Shown here: positions 46,588 through 55,890 of the stretch, in pieces
How positions within the stretch are numbered: the first letter of the stretch is position 1
Layout of the letters: each line of letters opens with the position of its first letter
Assembly: GCF_900114135.1 (NCBI RefSeq)
Contig: NZ_FORY01000015.1
Coordinates: 1-64,000, forward strand
From: Celeribacter halophilus
Lineage (GTDB): Bacteria; Pseudomonadota; Alphaproteobacteria; Rhodobacterales; Rhodobacteraceae
Length of the DNA: 64,000 bases
Reading direction: 5' to 3'
The notes under the pieces: generated by a model
Seen by the model: the letters and a program-made list of their open reading frames with translations, nothing else
Told to the model about the DNA's origin: nothing
The model's database searches: none
Program-made: the position numbers and the translations under genes

Positions 46588-48543
46588 TTAATCCCCCGCC
46601 GCGCGGCCCTTGAGGGCGATGATGCCCTTGGGCCGGAACTGGATGAAAATGATGATGAAAACGATCATGTAGGTTTGTGCCGCAAGCGTGTTGGACGGGT
46701 TGAACCATTCGATTCCCTTTTGCAGAAAACCGATCATGGTCGCGCCCAGAAGCGTGCCCCAGATATTGCCGACACCGCCCACAACCACGGTCATGAAGCT
46801 CTGCACGATGTAATCCGACCCCAATTCCGAGGTGACTTTCGCATAGAGCCCGATGGCAACCCCCGCGACCCCCGCGATGCCGGAGCCAAGCCCGAAGGTC
46901 AGCATGTTCACCTTGTCCGGATTGATCCCCATAGAGGCCGCCATGCGCGGGTTTTGCGTCACGGCACGGGTTTCAAGGCCAAGCCGCGTCTTCTTCATGA
47001 TGAAGAGGAAGACCCCGAGGAACACAAGTGCGAGCACGAAAATCGCAATGCGTATGTAAGAGATCGACACAACATCATTGATGGACAGCGCCCCGTCGAG
47101 CCAACCCGGAGAGGTGAGCGGGCGGGCCTGTGTCCCGAAGATATTCTTGGCAAGCTGTTGCAGCGCAATGGAGACACCGAAGGTCGCCAGAAGCGTCTCC
47201 AAGGGACGGTTATAGAGCCAGCGGATAATCAGCCGCTCCATCGCCACACCGGCAACAAAAGTGACAGCAAAGGCCAGCGGGATCGCAAGGATGATCGAGA
47301 CGGTGTAATCGGGGACGATCTGTTGCACCACATAGCCGGTGTAAGCGCCCATCATGATAAACTCGCCGTGGGCCATATTGATAACCCCCATCACGCCGAA
47401 GGTGATGGCAAGGCCGATCGCCGCGAGGAAATAGATCGAGGCCAGAGACAGGCCGTCGAGGGTCAGATCGAACATCTGGTTCAGCCCGACAGCGCGGTTG
47501 ATAGAGGACAGCACCACCTCTGCGGCATCCGTGACGGCTTTGGACGGCTCGGCATAGACTTCGGCAAAGCGCACACCTGTGACCGCGTCCTCAATGGAGA
47601 ATGAGGGATCGAACGGCGGCACCACGCCTTCACGCGCCAAAGCGACATAGGCCCGATCCCGCGCCTCTTGCGTGTTCAGCGCCGCCACAGGCACGCCGCC
47701 GACCATCCCGTCTTTGATATGGGCTTCCAGCGCCGATTTGCGCGCATCCGGAGACGGCTGCGGTTCCAAAGCTCCGGCAGCAATCATGAGCGCATAGCCT
47801 TCCGAAGCGGATAGATCCCGCGAGCCGGCACGCAATTCGCGCTTCACATTGGCCGTGTCAGGCAGATCTTCGGCATAGACCGTCTTGGTGGTCAAAACAG
47901 GGTTGAGCGCAGCACGAGCCTCCAGTGACAGCGCACCTTTAAAGCCGTTAATCGCGGTCACACGGGCGGCCTCATCCGTGTCGTAAGAAATGGTCAAAAG
48001 CCGTTCCGTGACCTCTTTGAGCGCCTTGATGTCGGGATCAGGCTCCTGCGCAATGGACTCCCGCAAAGGCGCAAGGTGGGACGCTTCACCGTCACGCTGG
48101 ATCGCCAGAATCGCCGCGCGGCGTCGCTCCGGATCCGGATCATTCAGTTGAAACTGCACCAAAGCCGCGCCGATCATCGCGCGGATCCCCGAATTCGGCT
48201 TGAGTTGCTTCAAATCGGATTTCTCCACAGTGCCGACACTCTGCCCCGTCGTGAAATCGAACAATTCATAGGTTTTGCTGTCGCGTTTTTCCGCTTTGAA
48301 AAACAGCCCGTCACTCTGACGTTGCCACATGTCCTTGGACTGCCACGCCTGCAACACATCTTGCGCGGCGGGAAGCCCCGAACCGGCGAGCGCCTCAATC
48401 GCCGGAGCGATGGTTTTGCGCGAAGATTTGACGATGACCTCGGCGTGTTCTTGCAACACGTCCTGAACGGTCCGGTCCTGAGCCTGAGCCATCAAGGCGC
48501 AGGTGAGAAAGAGCAGGCAGGCTGCAACAAGGCGACGAAGCAT
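46588..48543 (-). CDS. urtB: Urea ABC transporter permease UrtB with an N-terminal soluble domain
   Basis: A 651-aa protein: a signal-like N-terminus (MLRRLVAACLLFLTCALMAQAQ), about 320 residues of periplasmic helical sequence, then a LivH-type permease (from SLASIYFLAAIGLAITFGVMGVINMAHGEFIMMGAYTGY). The long N-terminal domain is usual for proteobacterial UrtB. It follows urtA after 67 bases. Confidence 0.95.
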   Translation of the reverse strand: MLRRLVAACLLFLTCALMAQAQDRTVQDVLQEHAEVIVKSSRKTIAPAIEALAGSGLPAAQDVLQAWQSKDMWQRQSDGLFFKAEKRDSKTYELFDFTTGQSVGTVEKSDLKQLKPNSGIRAMIGAALVQFQLNDPDPERRRAAILAIQRDGEASHLAPLRESIAQEPDPDIKALKEVTERLLTISYDTDEAARVTAINGFKGALSLEARAALNPVLTTKTVYAEDLPDTANVKRELRAGSRDLSASEGYALMIAAGALEPQPSPDARKSALEAHIKDGMVGGVPVAALNTQEARDRAYVALAREGVVPPFDPSFSIEDAVTGVRFAEVYAEPSKAVTDAAEVVLSSINRAVGLNQMFDLTLDGLSLASIYFLAAIGLAITFGVMGVINMAHGEFIMMGAYTGYVVQQIVPDYTVSIILAIPLAFAVTFVAGVAMERLIIRWLYNRPLETLLATFGVSIALQQLAKNIFGTQARPLTSPGWLDGALSINDVVSISYIRIAIFVLALVFLGVFLFIMKKTRLGLETRAVTQNPRMAASMGINPDKVNMLTFGLGSGIAGVAGVAIGLYAKVTSELGSDYIVQSFMTVVVGGVGNIWGTLLGATMIGFLQKGIEWFNPSNTLAAQTYMIVFIIIFIQFRPKGIIALKGRAAGD

Positions 48544-48572
48544 AAAATCTCTTTCCGAAATGAAGTGCGGAA

Positions 48573-48590
48573 GGGCGACGCTGGCCGCCC
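48573..48590 (-). other. Short hairpin between urtA and urtB
   Basis: GGGCG (48573-48577) can pair with CGCCC (48586-48590) in the 67-base urtA-urtB gap. The stem is only 5 bp, so it is a weaker parallel to the aglE-aglF hairpin; an mRNA-stability role is possible. Confidence 0.35.
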
Positions 48591-48610
48591 CTCCTGACGT
48601 TTCAAAGCAC

Positions 48611-49906
48611 TCAGTAGTTGGATTTCAACTGAACACAGGTTTCGGTTTCGGTGTTGTACATGCCACAGCCGAGGTCTTTCCAATCGGACTTGAGCACGGC
48701 AGATTCGGGCAGGAAGTCTGTCCACGCATCGCCCGGAACTTCTTCGGTCTGGGAAATGATGTCGAACTGGCCGTCATCCAGAATTTCCCCGATGAGAACC
48801 GGTTTGGAGAGATGGTGGTTCACATTCATGACCGCGGTGCCACCTGTCAGGTTCGGGAATTCCTGACCATACATCTCGGAACGCACCGCATCGACATCGG
48901 TGGTGCCTGCGGCTTCAACCGCGTTCACCCACATATTGAAGCCGATATAGTGTGCTTCCATCGGATCATTGGTCACGCGGGCATCATCACCGATAAACGC
49001 GTGCCATGCTTCGATGAACGACGCATTTTCCTCGGTATCAGCGGACATGAAGTAGTTCCATGCCGCGAGATGGCCGACAAGGTTTGATGTGTCGAGGCCG
49101 GAAAGCTCTTCTTCGCCCACAGAGAAGGCGACAACCGGAATATCATCGGCAGACACACCGGCGGCGGCCAGTTCCTTATAGAAACCGATATTGGCATCCC
49201 CGTTGATGGTGGAGATCACGCCGACCTTCTTGCCATCCGCGCCCAGCGCCACGACATCCGCCACAATCTTGGACCAGTCGGAATGACCGAAGGGGGTGTA
49301 GTTGACGAAAATATCCTCTTCCGCGATGCCCTTCGACTTGAGGTAGCTTTCAAGGATGCTGTTCGTCGTGCGCGGGTAGACATAGTCCGTGCCGAGCAGC
49401 GCGAATTTCTCGACGCCCAGTTCATCAAGGAAATAATCTGTGGCCGGAATCGCCTGCTGGTTCGGTGCGGCGCCGGTGTAGAACACGTTTTTCGAGCTTT
49501 CCTCGCCCTCGTATTGCACCGGATAGAAAAGCAGACCGTTGAGTTCTTCGATCACCGGCAGGACGGATTTACGCGACACCGAGGTCCAGTTGCCAAAAAT
49601 CACATCGACATTTTGCACCGTCAAAAGCTCGCGTGCCTTTTCGGCAAAGAGCGGCCAGTCGGAGGCCGGATCGACCACCACAGCTTCGAGGTCACAGCCC
49701 AAAAGACCGCCCTTCTCGTTTTGCTGCTCCACCAGCATCAGCATCGCATCTTTCAACGTGGTCTCGGAAATCGCCATTGATCCCGACAGGGAGTGCAAGA
49801 CCCCGACCTTGATCGGACAATCGGCGGCGAATGCACCGGAGGCAATCGCAGTGCTCGCAAACAGCGCAGAGGCCAGCGTGGCTTTGAGTTGAATTTTCAC
49901 TTCCAT
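48611..49906 (-). CDS. urtA: Urea ABC transporter binding protein UrtA
   Basis: A 431-aa periplasmic protein. Signal peptide MEVKIQLKATLASALFASTA...AFA (cut near residue 27), then CPIKVGVLHSLSGSMAISETTLKDA, the characteristic UrtA opening. WTSVSRKSVLPVIEE and LLFYPVQYEGEESS also match. ATG 49906 is chosen for signal fit and AAGGG upstream. First gene of the operon; no urease genes are in the window. Confidence 0.96.
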   Translation of the reverse strand: MEVKIQLKATLASALFASTAIASGAFAADCPIKVGVLHSLSGSMAISETTLKDAMLMLVEQQNEKGGLLGCDLEAVVVDPASDWPLFAEKARELLTVQNVDVIFGNWTSVSRKSVLPVIEELNGLLFYPVQYEGEESSKNVFYTGAAPNQQAIPATDYFLDELGVEKFALLGTDYVYPRTTNSILESYLKSKGIAEEDIFVNYTPFGHSDWSKIVADVVALGADGKKVGVISTINGDANIGFYKELAAAGVSADDIPVVAFSVGEEELSGLDTSNLVGHLAAWNYFMSADTEENASFIEAWHAFIGDDARVTNDPMEAHYIGFNMWVNAVEAAGTTDVDAVRSEMYGQEFPNLTGGTAVMNVNHHLSKPVLIGEILDDGQFDIISQTEEVPGDAWTDFLPESAVLKSDWKDLGCGMYNTETETCVQLKSNY

Positions 49907-50450
49907 ATTCCCTTGTTGGAAGCCGCAGAACTGTCGCGCGCTTTCATAAGAAAGCATCCATTATTTTGATTTTTATGGATAAAACGCCAACAGCCCCCTT
50001 ATGCAGCGTTAAAGATTTATATCTTTTGCGTCCAGATCATCAGACCCCGACACATGTCCCCACGGCACGTCGTGACCTGTCTTTGCCTTTCGGTCTCCGT
50101 AAAGAGCACTCAAGGGGTCGACCACATGCCGCACAGAAAGTCTGGAGTTGCGCAAAACATGCACACAAGACTCTAAAGAAAATCACAGACAACAAATACA
50201 GAAGGGGCAGAAGATGCCCGCTTCTTAAGCGCTCGACTGCATCTGTGACACATTGATGTGCACAAAACAAACACGCTTTTCAGGGGATATCTCCCGCGAA
50301 TCCACCCGTAACAAGTAAGCAAAGAAGGAAAAGCGTGCGGGGTCTCAACACAATATTAGGAGCTTTCTGCCATGCTGCGACCAGTTGGCCCACCTCTGAT
50401 GGGGAAAGGCCATACTGGATTTGCGTATCAAGATGACTACGGAGCGTGGG
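49907..50450. other. Divergent intergenic region between urtA and the chemoreceptor gene
   Basis: About 540 bases, more A/T-rich than the flanks. It must carry the urtABCDE promoter and probably the chemoreceptor promoter. A small GGGCA/TGCCC hairpin lies at 50205-50219. I looked for a sigma-54 type TGGC...GC element near urtA and found none convincing. No ORF with a credible ribosome site is seen. Confidence 0.5.
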
Positions 50451-53228
50451 ATGAAAGATCGACTTGGAAATATTTTTGGCTCTGTCGCAGCTAAAATTCT
50501 CGGGATTTTATGTGCACTTGTCGGCACAACACTCGCTGCGATTCTGGTGTCCGGTTCACTGATTTCCACAATCAACGAAGAAGCCGAATCGCTCGTTTCC
50601 TCCTCCCTGCCCCCTTTGGAAACGGCCTCTGATATTTCCAATGCGGTCTCGGATTTGAAAGATGCCGTCAACAATTTACTGGTCACCAACTCCCATCTGG
50701 CAATCGAAGACGCGGTTCATGGCATCCAAAAAGCCAACGACACCCTACATGCACATATGCTGGAGGCCGATCAGAACCGCTATCCGGACTTGTCCAAAGA
50801 AATGGCAACACTCGCCACCAATCTCGAAACGCTGGAGCAGGCGCGTCAACAAGAGCTGACGGCACAAAACCTGAATATGAAAGCGCTGGCCCAACTCAGC
50901 CAGGATGCGCGCATTCTCAGCGACACACTGCAAAGCCAGATTGACGGAGCCTCCTTCTCCCTTTTGCTGGCGGGGAATACCGCGACCGCAAAATCGACCT
51001 ACAATATAAACCAACTGCTCAAACGCGAGGTTGAGGCGCTCAAGCTCGCGTTGCTCCTGAAGGCCGAATTGAACCTCTCCGTCGGCCTTACACAGGCTCT
51101 GCTGGAAACCAGCGATCTCGGCCAACACAAAGAGATCCACGACAACGCTCTGGAGGGAATGGCCCGCATCGACGCGATTCTCGAAGACATGCAAAGCAAC
51201 AAAACTGCCGCCGAATACATAGAACAGCTTCGCATGTCCCTGTCCTTCCACAAAGAGTTTCTGAACTTAACGCCTACAGAAATGAAAATCCGTGCCCGCC
51301 ATCTGCACAGCGCACAGAACAAGCTTGATGCAGAAATTTCAAATGTGGTGGAAACAACTTTGTCCGTGCTCGACAAGGAAAGCAGAATCACGTTCTCAAC
51401 CAACGAAGCCGTGCTGAATGACCTGCTGAACACGGATGTCCGCGAAATCACAGATCTCGCACGTCTGGACGCTACGATCAAAACAGTCCTTATCAAGGCC
51501 ATGCAGGGTGCCGCCTCGAATAACAGTGGGTATATTCAAGCCCTTCAATTCGAAATCGACGAGATCGTTCCCAAAATCAGTGCAAAGGCCTCCATCCTCC
51601 CAGAAAAGGTCCAATCCATCCTGTCTTCGGTTCTCGCACAGGTGCATCCTGAAACCGGCCTTCTTGCAACCCGCCTCAAAGCCTTAAACGCACGCAGCGA
51701 CGGTTTCGTCGCGACCTCCGCCGTCTCCGAAGATCTCCTCAGCATCTCGAAGATCGCCGTCACTATTTCAAACGACTCCATTGTCGACATCTCGCACGCA
51801 AGTCAGGTCTTGATGTCAGATGCGCAAGACGCGTCCACAACAATGAACGGAATTACCGCCTTTGCCATCGCAATCGTGCTGGCCGCTCCGGTCTTGACCT
51901 ACATCTTCATCATGCGACCACTGAGTGCCGTAACCGCCAGCACCGAACGCCTCGCCATTGGAGATATGTCTGAAATCCGGCGTGTCGGCGGACGTTACGG
52001 AGAGATCGCACGACTCTTCTCTGCCTTGACCGTGTTCCGGAACAATCTTGTCGAAAAAGAGCGCATGGAGGCGGAGGCGGTTGAGCGCGTACAGAAAGAA
52101 GCCGAAGCCGAGGCAAAGGTCGCAGAAGAAAAACGTGCCCGCGAAATTGCCGAGCAGCAAAGAAAAGAAGAGCAAGAACGCCGCGAACGCGAACAAGAAG
52201 CCCGTGCAGAAGCAGAGCGTCGCAAACTCGAAGAAGCCGCCGAAGCCGAGCGCAAGGCACGGCACGAAGAACAAACCGCAGTCGTCAATGCGTTGGCAGA
52301 AGGGCTCCGTCGTCTCTCCAATGGAGATGTGCGCATGACAATCGAACAAGAATTCCCCGAAAGCTATGAACAACTGCGCCAAGACTATAATGCCGCCGTC
52401 TTGTCTCTGCGTTCCGTCGTCGAACAGCTTTCCGGCACATCGCAAACGATCCACGCAAATTCGAATGAAATCTCGAATGCCGCGAATGATCTGTCCCAGC
52501 GCACTGAACGGGCAGCCTCAATGTTGGGCGAAACCGCTTCCGCACTGACCCAGTTGACTGCAGCCGTGAAATCTGCAGCCGATGGGGCCGCCTCTGCAAA
52601 TGAAACGGTAAGTGGCGCCAAAACCAATGCGCAAAACGCAAGCACAGTCGTGGAACAGGCCATTTCGGCTATGGACGCAATTTCGGACTCCTCTGACAAG
52701 ATTTCCAAAATTATCTCTGTCATTGACGATATCGCGTTCCAGACCAACCTGCTCGCGCTCAACGCCGGTGTAGAAGCCGCTCGCGCCGGAGACGCCGGTC
52801 GTGGCTTTGCCGTGGTTGCCTCGGAAGTTCGCGCCCTTGCCCAGCGCTCCTCGGAAGCCGCGCGGGAAATTAATGCCCTGATTTCGGTCTCCGGACAGGA
52901 AGTCGGACGCGGTGTCGCTCTCGTTGATCAGACCGGTGAGGCGCTCCGCTCCATCGTGCAGGATGTCTCCGTCATCTCGACACATATGTCCGAAATTGCC
53001 ACATCCGCAGAACAGCAATCTGCCGGCATTTCCGAAATCAACACGGCAGTCGCCAATCTCGATCAGACAACCCAGCAAAACGCCGCCATGTTTGAAGAGA
53101 CCACTGCGGCAAGCTTCTCTCTGGCAAATGAGGCTTCCACCCTCAATGAGATTGTGAAGCAATTCGTCTTGAGTGAGGCTCCCGTAGGCGAGGAAGTGCA
53201 TGATGCCCCTGTGATGCTCGCCTCATGA
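50451..53228 (+). CDS. Large methyl-accepting chemotaxis protein
   Basis: A 925-aa chemoreceptor. First helix at about residues 12-37, a very long periplasmic helical sensor domain (about 38-462), second helix (about 466-487), HAMP (about 488-540), an 80-residue highly charged Glu/Arg/Ala coiled-coil (about 534-613), a second HAMP-like unit, and the signalling domain with hairpin tip [38 protein letters not shown] split around residue 775. No CheR-binding pentapeptide at the C-terminus. ATG 50451 has GGAG upstream; ATG 50433 adds six residues. Ligand unknown; pta-ackA follow on the same strand. Confidence 0.93.
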   Translation: MKDRLGNIFGSVAAKILGILCALVGTTLAAILVSGSLISTINEEAESLVSSSLPPLETASDISNAVSDLKDAVNNLLVTNSHLAIEDAVHGIQKANDTLHAHMLEADQNRYPDLSKEMATLATNLETLEQARQQELTAQNLNMKALAQLSQDARILSDTLQSQIDGASFSLLLAGNTATAKSTYNINQLLKREVEALKLALLLKAELNLSVGLTQALLETSDLGQHKEIHDNALEGMARIDAILEDMQSNKTAAEYIEQLRMSLSFHKEFLNLTPTEMKIRARHLHSAQNKLDAEISNVVETTLSVLDKESRITFSTNEAVLNDLLNTDVREITDLARLDATIKTVLIKAMQGAASNNSGYIQALQFEIDEIVPKISAKASILPEKVQSILSSVLAQVHPETGLLATRLKALNARSDGFVATSAVSEDLLSISKIAVTISNDSIVDISHASQVLMSDAQDASTTMNGITAFAIAIVLAAPVLTYIFIMRPLSAVTASTERLAIGDMSEIRRVGGRYGEIARLFSALTVFRNNLVEKERMEAEAVERVQKEAEAEAKVAEEKRAREIAEQQRKEEQERREREQEARAEAERRKLEEAAEAERKARHEEQTAVVNALAEGLRRLSNGDVRMTIEQEFPESYEQLRQDYNAAVLSLRSVVEQLSGTSQTIHANSNEISNAANDLSQRTERAASMLGETASALTQLTAAVKSAADGAASANETVSGAKTNAQNASTVVEQAISAMDAISDSSDKISKIISVIDDIAFQTNLLALNAGVEAARAGDAGRGFAVVASEVRALAQRSSEAAREINALISVSGQEVGRGVALVDQTGEALRSIVQDVSVISTHMSEIATSAEQQSAGISEINTAVANLDQTTQQNAAMFEETTAASFSLANEASTLNEIVKQFVLSEAPVGEEVHDAPVMLAS

Positions 53229-53308
53229 TCCGAAACTCTACGAAAAATCGGAGAAACTCTTGATATGCCTCAATGCAACCCACACCAATCTAGCGGCATC
53301 TAATTCAA

Positions 53309-53314
53309 TATAAT
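53309..53314 (+). promoter_or_regulatory. Candidate -10 element of pta-ackA
   Basis: A perfect TATAAT lies 24 bases before the pta GTG. No good -35 is found 16-18 bases upstream, so the promoter is tentative; the transcript would have a very short leader. Confidence 0.3.
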
Positions 53315-53338
53315 TTCGCCAGTCAGCAAGGATTGATC

Positions 53339-54724
53339 GTGACCATATTCCAGAACACCCCGTTCGACCAACTTGAGGTCGGGATGGAAGCAGAAGTCCG
53401 TCGTCTCTGTGTCGCAGATGACCTTTATGTCTTTGCCCATGCGTCCGGCAATCTCAACCCTATGCACCTTCCGAAAGAGGATGGGGACAGGGACGGAAAG
53501 CCGGAATCCGTTGCACCTTCCAGTTGGGTTGGGTCGCTCATTTCCGCCGTGCTCGGGAACAAGCTTCCCGGACCGGGCACCCTCTATAAATCTCAAAATT
53601 TGAGATTTCATGCGCGGGCTCATGCCGGTGATGAGCTAATCGCCCGCGTCAAACTCATTCGCAAAAGTAGCAACCGGAGTGCAACTTTCGAAACGACTGT
53701 GACCCTTGCCGACGGAACAGTCCTCATCGACGGTGAAACCGAAGTCATTGCGCCTGCCACGAAAGAAAGTTTTGACATTCATGATGTGCCCGGACTGACC
53801 GTCGAAAGCCATCGGCACTTCGACAAATTGCTAGAAATGTCCGAAGACCTCCCTGCAACACGCATGGCGGTTGTGGCACCGGAAGAAGAAAACGCACTCC
53901 GTGGCGCAATGATGGCAGCCGAGCACAAGCTGATCCAACCCATCCTCCTTGGAGATCAGGACAAAATCCATAGCACCGCCAAGGCGCTTGGGATCACGCT
54001 CGACAAAATTGAGTTGATCCATTGCGCCACGCATCACGAAGCCGCCCAACTGGCCGTCACCATGGTCCGCGACGCGCGCGCAAATGCGATCATGAAAGGC
54101 CACATGCACACAGACGATTTGTTGCGGCCGATCCTGAATTCCCGCAACGGCCTGAAAACCGGTCGCCGTCTCAGTCATATATTCGTCATGGATGTGCCCG
54201 GCCTGGATCACCTCCTGATGGTCTCCGACGCAGCGATCAACATCGCGCCCGACCTCCCGACCAAGGTCGACATCGTCCAGAATGCAATCGACTTGGCCAT
54301 CAGCCTCGGGATCGAGACCCCGAAAGTGGGCGTCCTTTCCGCAGTCGAAACGGTAAACCCGAAAATCCCGTCAACGCTCGACGCGGCCGCGCTCTCGAAA
54401 ATGGCCGACCGCGACCAGATCAAAGGTGGCATTGTGGACGGACCGCTGGCAATGGACAACGCCATCAGCCTTTCGGCCGCACGCACCAAAGGCATCAAAG
54501 GCGGCGTGGCCGGACATGCGGATATCCTGATCGTCCCCAATCTGGAAAGCGGCAATATGCTGGCGAAAGAGCTGACATTCATCGCCCATGCCGAAGCCGC
54601 CGGTGTCGTCATTGGCGCCCGATGTCCGATCGTTCTGAACTCCCGCTCGGATAGTGACAAGTCGCGACTGGCCTCATGTGCCGTCGCAGCACTTCACGCA
54701 AAACGCGCACGGGAGATCACCTGA
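53339..54724 (+). CDS. pta: MaoC-like/phosphate acetyltransferase fusion
   Basis: A 461-aa bifunctional-type protein. Residues about 1-140 form a MaoC/R-hydratase-like hotdog domain (FAHASGNLNPMHLPKE resembles the hydratase D-x-N-x-x-H motif but with a shifted acid: ASGNLNPMH). Residues about 150-461 are a phosphate acetyl/butyryltransferase (NAIMKGHMHTDDLLRP, SHIFVMDVPG, GPLAMDNAIS). It converts acetyl-CoA and phosphate to acetyl phosphate. GTG 53339 has AAGGA at 7-base spacing, better than TTG 53333. It overlaps ackA as TGATG. Confidence 0.9.
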   Translation: MTIFQNTPFDQLEVGMEAEVRRLCVADDLYVFAHASGNLNPMHLPKEDGDRDGKPESVAPSSWVGSLISAVLGNKLPGPGTLYKSQNLRFHARAHAGDELIARVKLIRKSSNRSATFETTVTLADGTVLIDGETEVIAPATKESFDIHDVPGLTVESHRHFDKLLEMSEDLPATRMAVVAPEEENALRGAMMAAEHKLIQPILLGDQDKIHSTAKALGITLDKIELIHCATHHEAAQLAVTMVRDARANAIMKGHMHTDDLLRPILNSRNGLKTGRRLSHIFVMDVPGLDHLLMVSDAAINIAPDLPTKVDIVQNAIDLAISLGIETPKVGVLSAVETVNPKIPSTLDAAALSKMADRDQIKGGIVDGPLAMDNAISLSAARTKGIKGGVAGHADILIVPNLESGNMLAKELTFIAHAEAAGVVIGARCPIVLNSRSDSDKSRLASCAVAALHAKRAREIT

Positions 54725-55887
54725 TGGGCCAGAGAATCCTTACAGTGAATGCCGGATCGTCGTCGGTCAAATTCGCCCTCTACAAATCTGCAGCATCGCC
54801 GGAATGTCTCGCACGCGGTCAGGTCCAAGGCATCGGCTCTTCCCCCAGTTTCAAGTTCAAAAAGGGCGGGTCCGGCGCGACCGAACCTGTCGACGCCAAA
54901 GATCAGGATCAAGCACTGGATGTCATTTTGAGCGAGATCACTCCGCTCCTCGACGGGCAGGAGGTCGCAGGCGTCGGCCACCGGATCGTGCATGGTGGAC
55001 CGCTGCGCGCAGCGCCTGCGGAACTCACAGAGGATGTTCTGGCCGATCTCGCCACGTTCAATCCGCTGGCCCCATTGCATCAGCCACACAACCTGTCGGC
55101 GGTCAAAGCGGCCAAACGCGCCTTCCCCTACGCGCTCCAGATCGGGTGTTTTGACACAGCGTTTCACCGCAACCACCCGTGGGAAAACGACATCTACGCC
55201 ATCCCGCGCAAATATTACAAACAAGGGGTAAAGCGCTACGGGTTCCACGGACTGAGCTATGACTATGTCTCGCATCAACTTGTCCGCGAACATCCTGAAT
55301 TGCACGGCAAACGCATTATCATGTGCCACCTCGGCAGCGGCGCCTCGATCTGCGCGGTCAACAACGGGGTCTCGATTTCATCCTCTATGGGGTTTTCACC
55401 GCTGGATGGCATCCCCATGTCCACCCGTTCCGGCCACCTTGATCCCGGTATTCTTTTGTATCTCATGGAGACGGAGGGCATGACGGCCAAAGAGTTAACC
55501 CACATGCTCTATTACGACTCAGGGCTGCTCGGGTTGTCCGGCATAAGCCATGACATGCAAGTGCTGGAAAACTCGGATGAACAAGGGGCCAAGGAAGCTG
55601 TCGAATATTTCGTTTACCGCGTGCGTCGGGAAATCGGGGCTATGGCCGCGACACTTTCGGGGATTGATGCGCTCGTGTTCTGCGGTGGTATCGGAGAAAA
55701 CTCCCCGAACATCCGCCTTCAAATCATCGAACGGCTCGGATTTCTGGGCATTACCACCGACGCGGATGCCAATGCGCAGAACGCGACGCGAATATCCAAA
55801 GGGCCGACACCGGTCTTTGTCCTGCCGACCGACGAAGAACAGGTGATCGCCAATGCAGTGGCCAAGGCGCTCGCCCCCGCACATTGA
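54724..55887 (+). CDS. ackA: Acetate kinase
   Basis: A 387-aa ASKHA-fold kinase interconverting acetyl phosphate and acetate with ADP/ATP. It opens with LTVNAGSSSVKFALY, and has GHRIVHGG, FDTAFH, RYGFHGLSYDYVS, HLGSGASICAV and FCGGIGENSPNIR, all the core motifs. The ATG overlaps the pta stop, so the pair is co-translated. It ends 3 bases from the convergent ybbP gene. A butyrate or propionate kinase role is possible but acetate fits best. Confidence 0.95.
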   Translation: MGQRILTVNAGSSSVKFALYKSAASPECLARGQVQGIGSSPSFKFKKGGSGATEPVDAKDQDQALDVILSEITPLLDGQEVAGVGHRIVHGGPLRAAPAELTEDVLADLATFNPLAPLHQPHNLSAVKAAKRAFPYALQIGCFDTAFHRNHPWENDIYAIPRKYYKQGVKRYGFHGLSYDYVSHQLVREHPELHGKRIIMCHLGSGASICAVNNGVSISSSMGFSPLDGIPMSTRSGHLDPGILLYLMETEGMTAKELTHMLYYDSGLLGLSGISHDMQVLENSDEQGAKEAVEYFVYRVRREIGAMAATLSGIDALVFCGGIGENSPNIRLQIIERLGFLGITTDADANAQNATRISKGPTPVFVLPTDEEQVIANAVAKALAPAH

Positions 55888-55890
55888 CGG

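Noticed and set aside
47560-48480. The long N-terminal domain of UrtB as a novel fusion
   Set aside because: Such a domain is the normal state of proteobacterial UrtB.
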